Assembly (NCBI GenBank): GCA_963710535.1 | Contig: CAVQAW010000004.1 | Location: 270,992-334,991 of the forward strand | Reading direction: 5' to 3' | DNA length: 64,000 nucleotides | DNA from: Pelagihabitans sp963710535 | GTDB lineage: Bacteria; Bacteroidota; Bacteroidia; Flavobacteriales; Flavobacteriaceae | Shown: positions 10,071 through 19,057 of the stretch, piece by piece | How positions within the stretch are numbered: the stretch's first letter is position 1 | How the letters are laid out: every line of letters begins with the position of its first letter | Notes under the pieces: generated by a model | What the model was told of the DNA's origin: nothing | What the model saw: the letters and a program-made list of their open reading frames with translations, nothing else | Databases searched by the model: none | Position numbers and translations under genes: made by a program

Positions 10071-10817
10071 ATGAAGCTGAATTTGAAAATATGGCGTCAG
10101 AAAGATGCTAAGTCCAAAGGACAAATGGTCGATTACCCCGTAAACGGCATTGATGGCGATATGTCTTTCTTGGAAATGTTGGACGTGTTGAACGAGGAAC
10201 TGATCACCAAGGGAGAAGAACCAGTAGAGTTCGATCACGATTGTAGGGAAGGTATTTGCGGGTCCTGTTCCCTGCAGATCAACGGGGAACCCCACGGCCC
10301 CGATCGGAGGATAACCACTTGCCAGTTGCATATGCGTAAATTCAAGGATGGCGATACCATCGTGATCGAGCCTTTCCGCGCCACGGCCTTTCCGGTCATC
10401 AAGGATTTGATCGTCGATCGCAGCGCCTTCGACCGCATTCAGCAAGCGGGAGGCTATATTTCGGTAAATACCTCAGGGCATACCGTCGATGCCAATGCGA
10501 TTCCCATCAACAAACATATTGCAGATGAAGCCATGGACTCGGCCACTTGTATCGGCTGCGGGGCTTGCGTCGCAGCATGCAAAAACGCAAGCGCCATGCT
10601 GTTTACTTCGGCTAAGGTGTCCCAATTCGCACTCTTGCCCCAAGGGCAGGTTGAAGCCATGGACCGGGTGCACAATATGGTGCGCCAAATGGATTTGGAA
10701 GGTTTTGGCAATTGCACGAATACAGGGGCTTGCGAGGTCGAATGCCCAAAAGGAATATCGCTTGAAAACATTGCACGAATGAATCGCGAGTATTTCAAGG
10801 CCAATCTTAAAGGATAG
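10071..10817 (+). CDS. sdhB: Succinate dehydrogenase iron-sulfur subunit
   Basis: It carries electrons from FAD to the cytochrome b subunit through three iron-sulfur clusters. The 2Fe-2S site is CREGICGSC (residues about 57-65). The [4Fe-4S] and [3Fe-4S] ligands are in CIGCGACVAAC (about 159) and CTNTGACEVECP (about 215). Length 248 residues. It is the last gene of the sdh operon, and a strong hairpin terminator follows. Confidence 0.95.
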   Translation: MKLNLKIWRQKDAKSKGQMVDYPVNGIDGDMSFLEMLDVLNEELITKGEEPVEFDHDCREGICGSCSLQINGEPHGPDRRITTCQLHMRKFKDGDTIVIEPFRATAFPVIKDLIVDRSAFDRIQQAGGYISVNTSGHTVDANAIPINKHIADEAMDSATCIGCGACVAACKNASAMLFTSAKVSQFALLPQGQVEAMDRVHNMVRQMDLEGFGNCTNTGACEVECPKGISLENIARMNREYFKANLKG

Positions 10818-10840
10818 AGCTTCCTGTAAAACAAGCTTTG

Positions 10841-10880
10841 ATCCCAAGTCCTTGATTCAAGGACTTGGGATTATTTTTTT
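10841..10880 (+). terminator. Intrinsic terminator of the sdhCAB operon
   Basis: ATCCCAAGTCCTTGA (10841-10855) and TCAAGGACTTGGGAT (10857-10871) form a perfect 15-nt inverted repeat. It is followed by TTATTTTTTTT. This is a textbook rho-independent terminator 23 bp after the sdhB stop. Confidence 0.92.
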
Positions 10881-10891
10881 TATCTTGTCCT

Positions 10892-11371
10892 ATGGCAGAT
10901 TACAAATCAGAAGAACGGATCAAGGTACCTCGATTTGAAGAAGCATCAGGGTTTTACACTACTCCTGAACGTTCCAAAATGATGGGCAAGATCAGGGGCA
11001 GGAACACCAAGCCAGAGCTTGCTTTTAGAAAAGCGCTTTATGCCAAAGGGTATCGATACCGTATCGATTACAAAAAACTCATAGGCAAACCAGATATCGT
11101 GATCAAAAAATACCGAACGGTTATTTTTATAGATGGGGCCTTTTGGCATGGTCAAAATTGGGAAGAACGCAAAGAAAAAATCAAGAGCAACAAGTCGTTC
11201 TGGATTCCGAAAATAGAGCGCAACCTACAGCGCGATAGGGAAGTAAATACCGCATTGGCCTCTATGGGTTATACGGTATTCCGATTCTGGGACCATGAAG
11301 TCAAAAAAGAACTGGATCGTTGCCTTAATACCGTTATCGCTCATTTGGAAGCCATGGTGCCCAAAAGCTGA
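10892..11371 (+). CDS. vsr: Very short patch repair (Vsr) endonuclease
   Basis: A nickase-type endonuclease that cuts 5' of T in T:G mismatches arising from deaminated 5-methylcytosine. The 159-residue protein has the family core: MGKIRGRNTKPELAFRKAL, the catalytic Asp region GKPDIVIKKYRTVIFIDG, and the FWHG motif with zinc/active-site residues after it. The start at 10892 (MADYKSEER) is preferred to an upstream in-frame ATG that overlaps the terminator. No dcm-type methylase or restriction gene is in this window, so it is an orphan here. Confidence 0.9.
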   Translation: MADYKSEERIKVPRFEEASGFYTTPERSKMMGKIRGRNTKPELAFRKALYAKGYRYRIDYKKLIGKPDIVIKKYRTVIFIDGAFWHGQNWEERKEKIKSNKSFWIPKIERNLQRDREVNTALASMGYTVFRFWDHEVKKELDRCLNTVIAHLEAMVPKS

Positions 11372-11407
11372 GGCGATTGCTTATTTTTACAAGACATTTT
11401 CCTTTCT

Positions 11408-12565
11408 ATGAAATCCTATAAATATCCCATCCCATCGAAACTTCCCCATGTAAAGACCACCATTTTTACCACTGTTGGGCGATTGGCATTGGCGCATGAT
11501 GCCCTGAACCTATCGCAAGGATTCCCCAACTTCGATCCCGACCCCAATTTGCTTAAACTGGTATCCAAAGCCATGCAAAATGGCCATAACCAATATGCAC
11601 CCATGCCGGGCTTGCCCCAACTCAGGGCGGTCATCGCGGCAAAAATCAAAAAACTACATCGGGCCGCCTACGATCCAGAGGAGGAGATTACAATAACCGT
11701 GGGCGCCACTCAAGCCATTTTTACCGCTATCACGGCCTTTGTTCACCCTGGTGATGAAGTCATCGTAATCAAACCTGCCTACGACTGTTATGAACCCGCC
11801 ATAGCCTTGAACGGCGGCATACCCGTATTCGTTCAACTCGATAGCAAGGATTTCAAGGTAGATTGGGAAGCCTTTCAACGTGCCATCAGTCCGAAGACCA
11901 AAATGGTCATCATCAATACCCCGCATAACCCCAGTGGGAATATCTTTTCAAAAACCGATATGTTAAAACTTGAGGCCCTCTTAAAGGATACCAAAATCAT
12001 AGTGATCAGTGATGAAGTCTACGAACATATCGTATTTGATGGCAAGGCACACGAGAGCGCTTCACGTTTCGAAGATTTGGCATCCCGCAGTTTTGTCTGC
12101 GCCTCCTTTGGCAAGACATTTCACGTGACCGGATGGAAGATGGGCTATTGCGCCGCCCCCGCCCCTTTGATGCACGAGTTTCGAAAGACCCACCAATTCA
12201 ATGTGTTCAGCGTTGATCATCCCGTGCAATGGGCGATGGCAGAATATTTGGAAAACGAAACGCATTATTTGGGTTTGAATGCCTTTTACCAGGAAAAAAG
12301 GGATTTGTTTTTAAGCGGCCTACGCAATTCGCGATTTAAGTTCACCCCTTCCGAGGGCACCTATTTCCAATTGCTCGACTATTCCGATATTACCGATGAG
12401 GGCGATGTTGCGCTTGCAAAGCGACTTACGATCGAGAAAAAATTGGCCAGTATTCCCATGTCGGTCTTCAATGTAGGCCAGAGAGATGACAAAATACTGC
12501 GGTTTTGCTTTGCCAAAACAGAGGATACTTTGGAAAAGGCGACAACCATCCTCAGCAAAATTTAA
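11408..12565 (+). CDS. PLP-dependent methionine aminotransferase (YbdL/KAT-like)
   Basis: A class I/II aminotransferase, 385 residues. The N-terminal LSQGFPNFDPD loop and NTPHNPSGN motif are those of the methionine/kynurenine aminotransferase group. The PLP-binding lysine is K236 in SFGKTFHVTGWK. The expected reaction is transamination of methionine to 4-methylthio-2-oxobutanoate, the last step of methionine salvage. Aromatic substrates are also possible. It converges with the serine hydrolase gene: the stop codons overlap by a few bases. Confidence 0.88.
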   Translation: MKSYKYPIPSKLPHVKTTIFTTVGRLALAHDALNLSQGFPNFDPDPNLLKLVSKAMQNGHNQYAPMPGLPQLRAVIAAKIKKLHRAAYDPEEEITITVGATQAIFTAITAFVHPGDEVIVIKPAYDCYEPAIALNGGIPVFVQLDSKDFKVDWEAFQRAISPKTKMVIINTPHNPSGNIFSKTDMLKLEALLKDTKIIVISDEVYEHIVFDGKAHESASRFEDLASRSFVCASFGKTFHVTGWKMGYCAAPAPLMHEFRKTHQFNVFSVDHPVQWAMAEYLENETHYLGLNAFYQEKRDLFLSGLRNSRFKFTPSEGTYFQLLDYSDITDEGDVALAKRLTIEKKLASIPMSVFNVGQRDDKILRFCFAKTEDTLEKATTILSKI

Positions 12566-13716
12566 TCGAGCGCGGCACTTATTTTTCCCATGAACTCCTC
12601 AATTTTGTTAGGCTCGAGCCATCGGGTCACCACCACTAAATCCCTTTCCTTATCGATTACGATAAAATTGCCCCCAAAACCGGCGGCATAATAGATCTTT
12701 TCTGATAGGCCTTCCCAGTGTTCCGGCCCGTTTTGGTTCAACCACCACATAAACCCATAATTAAGGTTGGGGACTGAAGGCTCTAAGGCCTTGTTGATCC
12801 ACGAAGCACCAATGACCTGCTGCCCCTTCCAATTGCCTTGATTCAAGAACAAAAGACCGAATCGCGCCATGTCTTCCGTATTGATGAATAGTCCGGCTCC
12901 TGAATGCCCTCCCCCAGTCACCGATTTCATCTGCAGGCCGTCTATTTCGGTCCATGCATGATCATATCCAAACCATCGCCACGTGGTGGACGCGCCAATG
13001 TGATCCATTAGGTTTTCTTTGAGGACCAGGGGCATGGGTTTGCGCCAAACATGGGTGAGTGCGTATGCCAATACATTTACCCTGACGTCATTATATTCCA
13101 TCACGGTGCCCGGTTCGTTCAATGTGCGGTACCTCCAATCGTCTATGCCCCCTTCCTTTGGCGGGCGGTCGGCCCAATCCAGCCCTCCCCATAATTCTCC
13201 AGACCAATCCGAATTCTGCTGTAAAAGGTGTTTCCAGGTGATTTTCCCGTTATGCTCCCCATCAAACGTACCATCCCATATATAATCAACTACCCGATCA
13301 TCGGTACTCTTGATCAACCCACGATCCTCCGCCAAGCCCGCCACGGTGGAAAGAAAACTTTTGGTAACACTAAAGGTCATGTCAACCCTCTTCACATCCC
13401 CCCAATGGGCGACCATATAGCCATTTTTGAGCACCATCCCGGCGGGACCGCCCCGTTTTTTGGTCGGCCCTAAAATTTCATGAAACGGTTCCCTTTCGAA
13501 GCCCTTTAGAATGGCAATGCGCAAATCCCTTGATCCCGAATATTCATTGGCTTCGGCAAAGCTTATTGCCTCTTGTAACAACTTGGCGTCAATCTTGAAT
13601 TCTTGTGGGTCTTTTTGGGACCAGACTTCATTTTTATCCGGAAAATAATAGGGCTTTTGAGCGTCAACATGGTGAACCCACATCAGGGTCAGGCAACCTA
13701 ACAGGAAATTTTTCAT
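12562..13716 (-). CDS. Serine hydrolase, beta-lactamase class C/esterase family
   Basis: A 384-residue S12-type hydrolase. It begins with a short hydrophobic signal (MKNFLLGCLTLMW, then HHVDAQ), so it is probably exported to the periplasm. The active-site SxxK motif is S116-V-T-K119. A tyrosine motif (YND) is near 208-210, and a HSGAG motif near 275 replaces KTG. The substrate cannot be told from sequence. The family includes esterases, DD-peptidases and amidases, and a resistance role is not implied. It is 12 bp downstream of the acetyltransferase and possibly cotranscribed with it. Confidence 0.82.
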   Translation of the reverse strand: MKNFLLGCLTLMWVHHVDAQKPYYFPDKNEVWSQKDPQEFKIDAKLLQEAISFAEANEYSGSRDLRIAILKGFEREPFHEILGPTKKRGGPAGMVLKNGYMVAHWGDVKRVDMTFSVTKSFLSTVAGLAEDRGLIKSTDDRVVDYIWDGTFDGEHNGKITWKHLLQQNSDWSGELWGGLDWADRPPKEGGIDDWRYRTLNEPGTVMEYNDVRVNVLAYALTHVWRKPMPLVLKENLMDHIGASTTWRWFGYDHAWTEIDGLQMKSVTGGGHSGAGLFINTEDMARFGLLFLNQGNWKGQQVIGASWINKALEPSVPNLNYGFMWWLNQNGPEHWEGLSEKIYYAAGFGGNFIVIDKERDLVVVTRWLEPNKIEEFMGKISAALD

Positions 13717-13728
13717 AGTGTTGTGAGA

Positions 13729-14262
13729 TTAAAGTCCGTTGAATTTAATCAAATCGAACCGCATCAGCCAATCGGTTTGTTCATCTCTTCCGATATAATA
13801 GGGATGCGTTCCAAATTTAACAAATCCGTGGCGTTGATAAAAGGCTATGGCCTTGGTATTCTTTTCCCATACCCCTAGCCATAAAAAAGACTTTTGTTCT
13901 TCAAAGGCGATACGCTTGGCATTGTTCAACAACCATTCGCCAATCTTTCGTCCTTGGAAAGCCTCCAAAACATAGATGCGTTCCAGTTCCATCGATTCTT
14001 CGAGTTTGATATCGGTTTGGTTTTGGTTTTGGTTGAGCTTGAAATAGCCGGCCAAAGCATTGTCGACGCAGGCAAAAAAGAAATAAGAATCCTTACTGGA
14101 CAATTCCGCCTTCAGTTTTTCCCTATCAAAGGCAAATTCGATATATGACGTGAAATCTTCGGGGTCGTTGTCTTTTTCAAAGGCATCGACAAAGGTCTTT
14201 TTCGACAATTGAACCAATTCATCCAATCTGCCTAATCCACATTTTTCAAGTCGTAATTCCAT
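13729..14262 (-). CDS. GNAT family N-acetyltransferase
   Basis: A GCN5-type acetyltransferase of 177 residues. The acetyl-CoA binding region is LERIYVLEAFQGRKIGEWL (Q/RxxGxG/A variant), and the C-terminal strand ends FYQRHGFVKFGTHPYYIG, as in small-molecule or protein-N-terminal acetyltransferases. The start MELRLEKC (14262) is favoured over an ATG four codons earlier because it matches the family N-terminus. A short NQNQNQ microrepeat lies mid-protein. The substrate is unknown. Confidence 0.83.
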   Translation of the reverse strand: MELRLEKCGLGRLDELVQLSKKTFVDAFEKDNDPEDFTSYIEFAFDREKLKAELSSKDSYFFFACVDNALAGYFKLNQNQNQTDIKLEESMELERIYVLEAFQGRKIGEWLLNNAKRIAFEEQKSFLWLGVWEKNTKAIAFYQRHGFVKFGTHPYYIGRDEQTDWLMRFDLIKFNGL

Positions 14263-14419
14263 TTCACAATTCAAAGCCTTAAATGTAAAAGCTTTTGAAT
14301 AGCGCTACAAACATTACTGAAAATTAAGAAGTGAAGGAGACGGCTGAATTGAAGTAGAATTTTTATATAACTGTTTTTCAATTAGTTATAAACATTCCTG
14401 GACCCGGTTTCCATAAAAA

Positions 14420-14446
14420 AAGCGCAACCTTTGCGAGGTTGCGCTT
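14420..14446 (-). terminator. Intrinsic terminator after the 35-aa gene
   Basis: AAGCGCAACC and GGTTGCGCTT form a perfect 10-bp stem with loop TTTGCGA. Read on the minus strand, the stem is followed by a run of seven T. It lies 24 bp past the stop of the small gene at 14471-14578 and would end its transcript. Confidence 0.9.
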
Positions 14447-14470
14447 CATAATTTTTGGTCACAAACCCGT

Positions 14471-14578
14471 TTATAGCATAAACAGTTTGCGCATGAGCAT
14501 CGCCAAGCCACTATAAAAGTCGTTGTGATACACTTGTATTTCTTCTCGGGTATGGGGATGGTTCAATTGGGCATCCAT
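14471..14578 (-). CDS. Small conserved-looking protein (35 aa), unknown function
   Basis: A 35-codon frame that starts ATG (14578) and ends TAA (14471). The N-terminus is MDAQLNHPHTREE. The C-terminus is a short amphipathic, Met/Leu-rich segment (GLAMLMRKLFML). Support: it fills an otherwise empty 500-bp gap, has clean start and stop codons, and is followed 24 bp later by a strong terminator oriented for it. I do not recognise a family. The hydrophobic C-terminus may contact a membrane or a partner protein (inference). Confidence 0.6.
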   Translation of the reverse strand: MDAQLNHPHTREEIQVYHNDFYSGLAMLMRKLFML

Positions 14579-14781
14579 AAATTGTAGGTTAAAAAAGGTT
14601 AGACTTGGTACGTAAAAATATTTTGGGGATATCTGTACGTTTTGATTTCCAAATTAATTCAAAACGGGAATAAGTGCAAATTATTGTTGTGAACTGCTTG
14701 GAACATGTGGTGAATCAGGCCTTATCTGTTTGCCTGACAGGGTGCCTGTTCAGGTATTGAAAAAAATAAAGGATAAGTCCT

Positions 14782-15435
14782 TCAAATCTGCATTTCGGGA
14801 ACGGTGCCCTTAATGACCAAATGGCCTTCCGTGGCTTTTTGTATTTCCGCAATACTTACCCCGGGCGCGCGTTCCAAGAGCTCAAACCCATCGGGCGTTA
14901 CCGCCAATACTGCTAAGTTGGTCACTATTTTTTTTACGCAACCCACGCCTGTCAATGGCAGGGTACAGCTTTTTAGGAGTTTCGATTCGCCCTCCCTGTT
15001 CGTATGCATCATGGCCACGATGATATTCTCTGCAGAGGCCACCAGGTCCATGGCACCCCCCATGCCTTTGACCATTTTTCCGGGAATTTTCCAATTGGCA
15101 ATATCCCCGTTCTCGGCCACTTCCATGGCTCCTAAAATGGTAAGATCTACGTGTTTTCCCCTAATCATGCCAAAACTGGTGACAGAATCGAAAAAAGAGG
15201 CCCCTGGTAAAGTGGTTATGGTCTGCTTTCCGGCATTGATGATATCGGCATCCTCATCCCCTTCAAAAGGAAATGGCCCCATCCCGAGCACCCCGTTCTC
15301 ACTTTGGAACTCCACACTGATATCGTTCCGCACATAGTTTGCCACCAAGGTGGGAATACCTATGCCAAGGTTCACATAAAAGCCGTCCCGTACTTCCTGT
15401 GCAATGCGTTTTGCGATTCCTGTTTTGTCCAACAT
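14782..15435 (-). CDS. scoB: 3-oxoacid CoA-transferase subunit B
   Basis: The beta subunit of succinyl-CoA:3-ketoacid CoA-transferase. It moves CoA from succinyl-CoA to acetoacetate in ketone-body or short-chain acid use. The active-site glutamate lies in the motif SENGVLGMGPFP (about residues 40-52). GIGIPTLV near the N-terminus is also typical. Length 217 residues. It follows scoA after 6 bp on the same strand, so the two are translated from one mRNA. Confidence 0.94.
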   Translation of the reverse strand: MLDKTGIAKRIAQEVRDGFYVNLGIGIPTLVANYVRNDISVEFQSENGVLGMGPFPFEGDEDADIINAGKQTITTLPGASFFDSVTSFGMIRGKHVDLTILGAMEVAENGDIANWKIPGKMVKGMGGAMDLVASAENIIVAMMHTNREGESKLLKSCTLPLTGVGCVKKIVTNLAVLAVTPDGFELLERAPGVSIAEIQKATEGHLVIKGTVPEMQI

Positions 15436-15441
15436 GGCTTT

Positions 15442-16152
15442 TTACCCTTTTTGGTTCCTGGGCCTTACGGTTCTTTGTTCGATGCGCTTTTCGTAGTCCT
15501 TCCCTTGAAAAATACGTTTTACGAAGATCCCGGGCACATGGATTTCATTGGGATTAAGTGCTCCTGCCGGCATTAGATGTTCTACCTCCGCTACGGTAAC
15601 ATTTGCGGCACCGCACATACAAGGATTGAAATTACGGGCGGTTCCTTTGAAAATAAGATTGCCAGCTTCATCGCCCTTCCAAGCTTTTACAAAGGCATAG
15701 TCGGCCTTATAGGCATGTTCGAGCACGTACATCTTCCCGTTAAATTCACGGGTTTCTTTTCCTACGGCTACTTCGGTGCCGTACCCTGCAGGGGTGTAAA
15801 ATGCAGGAAACCCCGCCTGTGCAGCCCTGCACTTTTCGGCCAAGGTGCCCTGAGGTGTGAGTTCCACCTCCAACTCGCCGCTCAGCATCTGGCGTTCAAA
15901 TTCTTCGTTCTCGCCAACATAGGAAGAAATCATCTTTTTGATCTGGTGGTGCTGCAGCAAGAGTCCCAATCCAAAATCATCGACCCCGGCATTGTTGGAT
16001 ATACAGGTGAGATTCTTTATCCCCAATCGCACCAATTCGGCTATTGCATTTTCGGGGATGCCACAAAGTCCGAACCCTCCCAACATCATGGTCATGCCAT
16101 CTTTAACCCCTTCGAGGGCCTCTTCAGCGCCGTTTACCGTTTTACGGATCAT
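15442..16152 (-). CDS. scoA: 3-oxoacid CoA-transferase subunit A
   Basis: The alpha subunit of the same CoA-transferase. It carries the glycine-rich CoA-binding motif GGFGLCGIPENAI (about residues 24-37) and the conserved ELTPQGTLAEKCRA segment. Length 236 residues, normal for bacterial ScoA. It is the first gene of the scoAB pair and lies 73 bp downstream of the PBP1A stop. It probably has its own promoter, though I do not see a clear -7 box in that gap. Confidence 0.94.
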   Translation of the reverse strand: MIRKTVNGAEEALEGVKDGMTMMLGGFGLCGIPENAIAELVRLGIKNLTCISNNAGVDDFGLGLLLQHHQIKKMISSYVGENEEFERQMLSGELEVELTPQGTLAEKCRAAQAGFPAFYTPAGYGTEVAVGKETREFNGKMYVLEHAYKADYAFVKAWKGDEAGNLIFKGTARNFNPCMCGAANVTVAEVEHLMPAGALNPNEIHVPGIFVKRIFQGKDYEKRIEQRTVRPRNQKG

Positions 16153-16225
16153 CCTAGTATTCTTGATTTAATTTTTTGATGGTTGCATCTTAAAATGGAC
16201 CCTTCCAAATACATATGATCACCGC

Positions 16226-18568
16226 TCAGATTCCCAGGTCTTCCAAATCATCGTCGGGATCCACATTATTTTCTTTATTCCCCCTTACCTTGTCACAATC
16301 GACGTTGATCGTCATGTTTTCCGGCCTTGGAAATTCCGCAACGGAGATGTCCAAATCTTTGTCCTCATAATTCTTTTTCATATACAAGCCCCAAATGGGC
16401 AATGCCATGGCGGCCCCTTGTCCATAAAGAATGGATCTGAAATGGGTGGCCCTTTCTTCTCCCCCTACCCATACTCCGGTTACCAGATTAGGGACCATGC
16501 CCATGAACCAACCGTCGCTCTGGTTCTGCGTGGTACCCGTTTTACCCGCTATGGGATTGGTAAATCCGTAAGGATATCCCGTAATGATCTCTTTATAGAC
16601 CGTAACATCCTGTTGGTTTTTTGTCCTAAGCCGCGTACCGGAACCGCCTTCTGTTACCCCTTCCATCAGGTTGACCATGGCATAGGATACTTCCTTGCTC
16701 AGCACATCCTTGGTCTCGGGTACGTATTCGTACAGGACCGTACCATTTTTATCTTCGATTCGAGTGACCATCACCGGTTTTACATAAACGCCTTGATTGA
16801 CGAATGCCCCGTAGGCCCCCACCATTTCATAAACATTGACGTCGAGGGTTCCAAGGGCGATGGAAGGCACTTCGGGAATTTCTCCTGTCATTCCAAGGTT
16901 TTTAACGATGGACACCACTGATTTTGGGCCCACTTTGTCGATCAATTGAGCGGTAACAGTGTTGATCGAATTGGCCAAGGCTTTCTTTAAGGTATAGCTT
17001 CTCCCGGAATATTTTCCATCTGAATTCTTGGGGCACCAAGGTTCTGGGTTTCCATGTTTTCCGGCCTCGATACAGTATTGGGTATCGGGAAGCGAATCGC
17101 AGGGAGACAGTCGTAATTGATCAATTGCGGCGGCGTAGACAAAGGGCTTGAAAGTTGAGCCTGCCTGCCGTGCCCCTTGAATCACGTTATCGTACTGAAA
17201 ATGTTTGTAGTCTATCCCGCCCACCCAAGCTTTTACATGTCCGGTCTGTGGCTCCATCGACATCATGGCGGTGCGCAAAAATGATTTGTAGTAGCGAATG
17301 GAGTCCATGGGCGTCATCACCGTATCCTTTTCTTGGGAATCGCTTTTCCAATCGAAAACGGTCATCTCGGTTTTGATGTTGAACGAAGCCCTGATCTCCT
17401 CTTCCGATTTTCCATCCTGCGTCATGATCCGCCAACGATCGGAAGTTCGCATGGCACGTTCCATGATGCGGTCGATCTCACTTTTATCCAATTCCAGGAA
17501 GGGGGCGGTCGGATTTCTGTCAGGGGTATTCTGAACAAAGAATTCGGCCTGAAGCCTTTTCATATGTTCCGCCACGGCCTCTTCAGCATTTTTCTGCATT
17601 CTTGAATCTATGGTCGTGTAAATGCGCAGGCCATCCAAATAAAGATTCCAGGTATCCCTTTCCCCTTCCATGGCCGGTTTGGGGTTTTTACGTATCCAAT
17701 CGTTCATGAAACCTTGAAGGTACATCCTGAAATAAGTGGCCAGACCTTCCCGGTGCGATTCGGGATTAAAATTGATATCCATCTCAAGTGCCTGTAAAGA
17801 GTCGCTTTCTGCCTCAGAGATAAAATCGTATTTAGCCATCTGTTCCAAGACGGTATTTCTTCGGCTGACCATCAATTCCTTTCTTCGGATGGGATTGTAA
17901 AGCGATGAGTTCTTTAACATCCCAACCAGTACGGCAGATTCTTCCATTCTCAATTCATTGGGTTCCTTGCCAAAATAAATTTTGGCGGCCGAACGTATCC
18001 CGTCCGCATTATAGAGGAAGTCATATTCGTTCAGGTACATGGCGATGATCTCTTCCTTGGTGTACTGCCTTTCCAAACGTATGGCAATGACCCATTCCTT
18101 GATTTTTTGTTTGATGCGGTCCAATTTACTTGCGGAGGCCCTTTCGGTAAAAAGCAATTTGGAAAGCTGCTGTGAGATGGTACTGGCACCTCCCTTGGTC
18201 CCCAAAAAGATAAATGCCCTTAAAGTGCCTCGGGCATCCACACCGGAATGGGAATAATATCGGGCATCTTCCGTGGCCACCAAGGCATTGATGAGATTTT
18301 GCGGAAGGTCTTTGTACGCTACCGGGGTCCTGTTGTCGTTGAGGTAGAATTTTCCCAAGGTCTTGCCATCCGATGAAATACTTTCGGAGGCCAAATTGGT
18401 CTGTGGGTTCTCCAATCGCTCAAAAGTGGGCATTTCGCCCAAGGCGCCCCAAGAAGCCAATAGGAAAACGAATGCAATACTTAAGATTCCCAGCAGAAAC
18501 AAAATCCAAAACCATTTGATATAGGCACCAAAACTGTTGGCTTTATTCTTTTTTACCGCTTTTGCCAT
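16226..18568 (-). CDS. Class A penicillin-binding protein (PBP1A-type)
   Basis: A bifunctional peptidoglycan synthase anchored by one N-terminal membrane helix (about residues 12-32). The GT51 glycosyltransferase motif EDARYYSHSGVD is near residue 98. The transpeptidase has STFK (about 473), the SIN-type motif and GKTGTTQNQSDGW (about 674). Length 780 residues, normal for the class. It is the last gene of the ricT-gldH-PBP operon, 3 bp after gldH. This places cell-wall synthesis with a gliding lipoprotein. Confidence 0.95.
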   Translation of the reverse strand: MAKAVKKNKANSFGAYIKWFWILFLLGILSIAFVFLLASWGALGEMPTFERLENPQTNLASESISSDGKTLGKFYLNDNRTPVAYKDLPQNLINALVATEDARYYSHSGVDARGTLRAFIFLGTKGGASTISQQLSKLLFTERASASKLDRIKQKIKEWVIAIRLERQYTKEEIIAMYLNEYDFLYNADGIRSAAKIYFGKEPNELRMEESAVLVGMLKNSSLYNPIRRKELMVSRRNTVLEQMAKYDFISEAESDSLQALEMDINFNPESHREGLATYFRMYLQGFMNDWIRKNPKPAMEGERDTWNLYLDGLRIYTTIDSRMQKNAEEAVAEHMKRLQAEFFVQNTPDRNPTAPFLELDKSEIDRIMERAMRTSDRWRIMTQDGKSEEEIRASFNIKTEMTVFDWKSDSQEKDTVMTPMDSIRYYKSFLRTAMMSMEPQTGHVKAWVGGIDYKHFQYDNVIQGARQAGSTFKPFVYAAAIDQLRLSPCDSLPDTQYCIEAGKHGNPEPWCPKNSDGKYSGRSYTLKKALANSINTVTAQLIDKVGPKSVVSIVKNLGMTGEIPEVPSIALGTLDVNVYEMVGAYGAFVNQGVYVKPVMVTRIEDKNGTVLYEYVPETKDVLSKEVSYAMVNLMEGVTEGGSGTRLRTKNQQDVTVYKEIITGYPYGFTNPIAGKTGTTQNQSDGWFMGMVPNLVTGVWVGGEERATHFRSILYGQGAAMALPIWGLYMKKNYEDKDLDISVAEFPRPENMTINVDCDKVRGNKENNVDPDDDLEDLGI

Positions 18569-18571
18569 AGA

Positions 18572-19057
18572 TTACTGATTGCTTTTTGAGATTTCAAAAC
18601 CGACATCGGTGATGCCTTCCAACGCCTCGATCCCCTCAACGTTGCCATTTCTTCGCATGGCCTGATAAATCGTTACCGTATATACGCCGGAGGAGGGAAA
18701 AACGATGTTCTCTTTATACCAAAGCTTGTTCTCTTTGACACTGCCGTAACCTTTGCCAAGCCATGTACCGTCTGCTTTGGCCATTTCATATTCCAAGGTA
18801 TCAATGGTGATGTTTCCATCGGGAGCAGCGAGTTCCGCGATCAGGAAGAGGTTGTTGTAGGGATAGGTGTTATCATTTCTGATGTTGATGAACATATGAT
18901 GACGGCCTATGGTATCCATTTTCGAAAATGAAAAGACCATGCCGTTCTCCCGATTCCATTTCCCATTTTCGGTAGGTTTATATTCGGAAATCTCCAAAGC
19001 TTTGTCGCAACCCAACAACACCAGGCAGAGGGTGGTCGCTAACCAGATCCTAGGCAT
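18572..19057 (-). CDS. gldH: Gliding motility lipoprotein GldH
   Basis: A lipoprotein of 161 residues with lipobox VLLGC and acylated Cys17. GldH is required for Flavobacterium gliding and belongs to the set associated with type IX secretion. The C-terminal two thirds are beta-rich, as in GldH (for example WYKENIVFPSSGVYTVTIYQ). It overlaps ricT by 8 bp, so translation is probably coupled. Its presence is direct support for a gliding flavobacterium. Confidence 0.92.
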   Translation of the reverse strand: MPRIWLATTLCLVLLGCDKALEISEYKPTENGKWNRENGMVFSFSKMDTIGRHHMFINIRNDNTYPYNNLFLIAELAAPDGNITIDTLEYEMAKADGTWLGKGYGSVKENKLWYKENIVFPSSGVYTVTIYQAMRRNGNVEGIEALEGITDVGFEISKSNQ

